In this document: in pieces, positions 61,113-64,000 of the stretch
Layout of the letters: each line of letters starts with the position of its first letter
Position numbering within the stretch: the stretch's first letter is position 1
Source of the DNA: Verrucomicrobia bacterium CG1_02_43_26
GTDB lineage: Bacteria > Verrucomicrobiota > Verrucomicrobiia > Opitutales > CG1-02-43-26
Direction: 5' to 3'
DNA: 64,000 bases
NCBI GenBank assembly: GCA_001872735.1
Contig: MNWT01000006.1
Coordinates: forward strand, 186,001-250,000
Notes under the pieces: generated by a model
Database searches by the model: none
Told to the model about the DNA's origin: nothing
Seen by the model: only the letters and a program-made list of their open reading frames with translations
Made by a program: the position numbers and the translations under genes

Positions 61113-62375
61113 TTAGCCCATGATAAAACTATCGAGTGCCTTGGCAACGATATGTTTATCTAAACGAGCAAATTTGACTAAGCCCTGATCTTCCGGGACC
61201 TCGACGCGACCCTGAACAAGAGGGAGGGCATATTTATAGAATTGAAAAGCCATGGAAGTGCCGGATTCGTGAATCCAGTTTTTAGGAACCATTTTAACTT
61301 CATTGGCTATTTTTTCAAGAGCGGTTAGGCTGGTATCACAGGTATATAAGTCTGTGTCGCCTCTAAGAAGAGTGATCATCATTCCACTGTGACCTTCCAT
61401 TGCTGCTTGAACCGCATTTTGGCCTGCTAAATAAGCTTCATTATTGTCTGTTTGGGAAGACATGTGAGCAGCGCATCTTTGGGTTGTTCCCAATTTAGTA
61501 GATTTTGCGCTTACACCGATTTCCTCCTCGACGATACTGCGCAGATATTCTCCCGCGCCCCCTAATTGTTTGTGGCCAAAAGCATCTACCATTGCAGAAG
61601 CGTTAGCGAGGTAATTACCGTCTTGGTCTACAGTGCCTTCACTGACAACAACCAAGCAATAAGGGTTTTGTTTGAGGACGTTTTGCACATCTTCAACAAA
61701 CTTTTCTTTTACGAAAGGAACCTCTGGGAGGTAAATTAGGTGAGGAGGGTCCATCTCCTGATTGCGTCTTTTAGCAAGAGAAGCACCAGCGGCGATCCAA
61801 CCCGCGTTACGGCCCATTACCTCTACAATAGAGACCAAGTCATGATTTCCCATAGCGGCGTGGTCGTTGCCCATCTCGCGAATGGTTGTAGCAATGTATT
61901 TAATGACGCTACCGTAGCCAGGGCAGTGATCTGTGATTGGCAGATCATTATCAATGGTTTTAGGGATGCCGATGACACGTAAAGCGTAACCACGTGCTTT
62001 AGCTAACTCGTCTATCTGATGAGCGGTATCCTGGGAGTCGTTGCCCCCAATATAAAAGAAATAGCGAATGTTGTGCGCTTCGAAAACATCCAGGACGCGA
62101 TCGAGATCTTGGGATTTTTTGATTTTATAGCGACAGCTACCCAATGCGGAACCCGGTGTGTACCGAAGGGCTCTGATCGTTTGCTGAGATTCTTCCGCAA
62201 GGTCGATCAAGTCTTCATTCAAAATACCCTCTATGCCGTTTAAGCCGCCATAGATCTCTTCGACACAGTCGTAGTTCAATGCTTCGCTGATGACTCCTGC
62301 TAAACTTGCGTTAATTACTGATGTAGGCCCGCCTGATTGCGCTACTAAAACGTTTCCAATTAATTCTTCAGCCAT
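61113..62375 (-). CDS. pfp: 6-Phosphofructokinase, probably pyrophosphate-dependent
   Basis: 420 aa, PFK fold. The nucleotide-site motif reads IGGNDSQDT (G110-S114), with Asp113 in place of Gly of GGDGT, a change known to make the enzyme use PPi. PKTIDND (138-144) has the Lys (K139) also diagnostic for PPi use. GRNAGWIAAGASLAK and QRCAAHMSSQTDNNEA are intact. Predicted reaction: fructose 6-phosphate + PPi to fructose 1,6-bisphosphate + Pi, reversible. Length fits the long group III family. Confidence 0.93.
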   Translation of the reverse strand: MAEELIGNVLVAQSGGPTSVINASLAGVISEALNYDCVEEIYGGLNGIEGILNEDLIDLAEESQQTIRALRYTPGSALGSCRYKIKKSQDLDRVLDVFEAHNIRYFFYIGGNDSQDTAHQIDELAKARGYALRVIGIPKTIDNDLPITDHCPGYGSVIKYIATTIREMGNDHAAMGNHDLVSIVEVMGRNAGWIAAGASLAKRRNQEMDPPHLIYLPEVPFVKEKFVEDVQNVLKQNPYCLVVVSEGTVDQDGNYLANASAMVDAFGHKQLGGAGEYLRSIVEEEIGVSAKSTKLGTTQRCAAHMSSQTDNNEAYLAGQNAVQAAMEGHSGMMITLLRGDTDLYTCDTSLTALEKIANEVKMVPKNWIHESGTSMAFQFYKYALPLVQGRVEVPEDQGLVKFARLDKHIVAKALDSFIMG

Positions 62376-62420
62376 ATGCTTTTACAAAATATCTGTTGGC
62401 TAAAAATTAGCATTTGCTCC

Positions 62421-62449
62421 TTAAATTGCAAACCTTTATCGCAATTTAA
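62421..62449. other. Perfect 9-bp stem-loop after purB
   Basis: TTAAATTGC (62421-62429) and GCAATTTAA (62441-62449) flank an 11-base loop, starting two bases after the purB stop and lying upstream of pfp. No T-run, so it is not a classic terminator; it may protect the purB 3' end. Confidence 0.5.
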
Positions 62450-62450
62450 G

Positions 62451-63872
62451 CTATAAAACCTGCTCGAATAGGACATTTTTTGATTCCGGAAAGCGACTTT
62501 GCCAAGATTTGGACTCCTTAATGAATGCGTTTACTTGTGCCTTGGCTAAACCAACAGAGGCTTTCGCGTCCTCGTAAATAGCATCAATTTCAGAAGCTGT
62601 TAGTAATAATTCCTTTTCGGATTTTAAGTATTGAATAAAAATATCTGATGGAGCGGATTCTTCCAGCATGCTCTTACGGGCGGCCAAAGCATGTTTTTTA
62701 ATGAGTTCATGGGCTGTTTCGCGACCGACCCCCTTTTTGATTGCCTGCATTAAGACCTGAGTCGTCATAAGCCAGGGAAGATTTTGCTCATTTTCGCGGG
62801 CTATTTGAGCTTCATAGACCTCCATTTGCCGAAGAACGGCCATGAAGGTTTCCAGAATACCATCGATCGTGAAAAAACTATCCGGAAGAAAAACCCTACG
62901 AGCCACAGAGCAAGAGACATCACCCTCGTTCCATTGGTTACCCATGACCTCTGCGGCGGTTGTTGCAGACCCTTTTAGTAATGCGCAAAAGCCATTGATG
63001 CGCTCGCAGCTACGTGCGTTTACCTTGTGAGGCATGGCAGAAGAACCCGTTTGACCTTTCGCGAAACCCTCACTGACCAGGTTTTGCCCAGCCATGAGGC
63101 GCATCGTGGTGGCAAAGTTGGCCGGAGCCGCTGATAATTGCAGCAAAGCAGAAACCACTTCATAGTCCAAGGATCTTGGGTAGATCTGGCCGACATTAGT
63201 CAATGTTTTTACGGCACGCAGGTGAGCGGTTAGTTTTTCTTCGAATTGTTTGACCTTTTGAGCGTCATCATTAAATAAACGCAATAAGTCTAGCTGGGTG
63301 CCGACAGCGCCCTTGACTCCGCGAAATGAATAGCCCTCTATTAAATGATCCAGGCGGGAGATGGATCTAATAAGCTCCTCCCCATACATGGCGAACCGTT
63401 TGCCAAGCGTAGTCAGCTGGGCGGGAACATTATGCGAACGGGCGGTGATGATAGTGTCTTGGTGCACTTCTGCTTTTTGTGCAAGCAAAGTAAGGACGGA
63501 AACGGCTTTAATGCGTGTGAGTTTAAGGGATTCGAGTATTTGATATTGTTCTATATTTTCCGTTAGATCTCGGCTCGTCATGCCCTTATGAATATCTTCA
63601 TGTCCTGCCAAGGCACAAAACTCCTCTATACGCGCCTTTACGTCGTGTTTAGTTTTTTCTTCCCGTGCTCGAATGGAGGCAAGATCCACGTTTTCGACAT
63701 TTTTTTCGTATGACTGGATAGCATCATCAGAAATAGCTAACCCGAGGTCTTGTTGTGCTTTTAGGACAGCAATCCAAAACCTCCTTTCGAGGACGACTCT
63801 GTTTTCCGGGCTCCAGAGGAAAGCCATTGAAGAAGATGCGTAACGTTCGGCGAGTATGTTTGGTATAGACAC
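62451..63872 (-). CDS. purB: Adenylosuccinate lyase
   Basis: Fumarase/aspartase-superfamily enzyme acting twice in purine synthesis (SAICAR and adenylosuccinate cleavage). Signature GSSAMPHKVNARSCERI near the middle, YSFRGVKGAVGTQ, TSRDLTENIEQYQI, and the C-terminal helical domain. The family opening IPNILAERYASSSM-x3-W is reached from GTG 63872, giving 473 aa; an in-frame start at 63989 would add 39 unlike residues, and ATG 63827 would remove conserved ERYAS. No strong Shine-Dalgarno supports either. Confidence 0.93.
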   Translation of the reverse strand: MSIPNILAERYASSSMAFLWSPENRVVLERRFWIAVLKAQQDLGLAISDDAIQSYEKNVENVDLASIRAREEKTKHDVKARIEEFCALAGHEDIHKGMTSRDLTENIEQYQILESLKLTRIKAVSVLTLLAQKAEVHQDTIITARSHNVPAQLTTLGKRFAMYGEELIRSISRLDHLIEGYSFRGVKGAVGTQLDLLRLFNDDAQKVKQFEEKLTAHLRAVKTLTNVGQIYPRSLDYEVVSALLQLSAAPANFATTMRLMAGQNLVSEGFAKGQTGSSAMPHKVNARSCERINGFCALLKGSATTAAEVMGNQWNEGDVSCSVARRVFLPDSFFTIDGILETFMAVLRQMEVYEAQIARENEQNLPWLMTTQVLMQAIKKGVGRETAHELIKKHALAARKSMLEESAPSDIFIQYLKSEKELLLTASEIDAIYEDAKASVGLAKAQVNAFIKESKSWQSRFPESKNVLFEQVL

Positions 63873-64000
63873 GATCAGAAATGAAGTTTTTTTATAATTA
63901 AACCTTATGGAGGTAATCCTCAATGCATTTCGTGTAAAAAGATATACAATATATCGTTGTTGTGAAAAAGCTGCTATGCGCACAGCCACTTGGGTAATCT

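Overview
The window reads as a stretch of chromosome from a Gram-negative, menaquinone-using bacterium of about 45% GC. An LpxA plus fused LpxC-FabZ lipid A module, a pyrophosphate-type phosphofructokinase, an AP2-like DNA-binding protein, a FecR-domain secreted protein and a Mu-like capsid cluster together suggest the Planctomycetota-Verrucomicrobiota-Chlamydiota side of the tree, perhaps an Opitutales/Puniceicoccales-like verrucomicrobium. No rRNA or ribosomal marker is present, so this placement is an inference.

Layout. 1-2.5 kb: edge of a tRNA-Leu, a secreted orphan, an EamA permease and an orphan gene. 2.6-4.7 kb: lipid A genes (lpxA, lpxC-fabZ). 4.8-11.3 kb: two large orphans around a dUTPase-like NTP pyrophosphatase, a UbiB kinase, a phasin-like protein and MarC. 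11.4-15.1 kb: gnd, threonine aldolase and a nest of tiny ORFs, two of them duplicates. 15.2-18.5 kb: nudix-nadC-birA-coaX, a cofactor operon. 18.5-22.4 kb, minus strand: proA, thrH, a redoxin, aroQ and nif3. 22.4-25.5 kb: secreted 615-aa protein, dCMP deaminase, YqgE. 25.5-35 kb, minus strand: a four-PAS hybrid histidine kinase and an apparent operon mnmE-mnmG-menC-[menE::trmB], which mixes tRNA modification with menaquinone synthesis and ends in a rare MenE-TrmB fusion. 35.1-36.2 kb: exonuclease III and an FmdB-like protein.

36.4-47.4 kb is the most unusual region: a compact, one-strand cluster of phage structural genes with Mu-like order (membrane protein, winged helix, small and large terminase, DUF935 portal, gpI-like protease, decoration protein, capsid, connector, tail proteins). 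I see no integrase, transposase, repressor, replication gene, tape measure or endolysin. One good promoter, preceded by three perfect 9-bp repeats, drives it. A gene-transfer-agent-like or domesticated particle is a reasonable hypothesis.

48.7-54.2 kb is a complete, translationally coupled biotin operon (bioA-B-D-F-[BioG/BioH-like esterase]-bioC) preceded by a BirA-operator-like inverted repeat. The BirA in this window carries the DNA-binding domain needed for repression. BioB lacks one of the canonical [2Fe-2S] cysteines. 54.2-64 kb, minus strand: a LOG-family protein, FMN reductase, FecR protein, AP2-like protein, carB, PPi-phosphofructokinase and purB.

Genes are densely packed, with many ATGA overlaps. 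Several intrinsic terminators are clear. Assignments of conserved enzymes rest on recognised motifs; phage gene names beyond terminase, portal and protease rest mainly on order and size.
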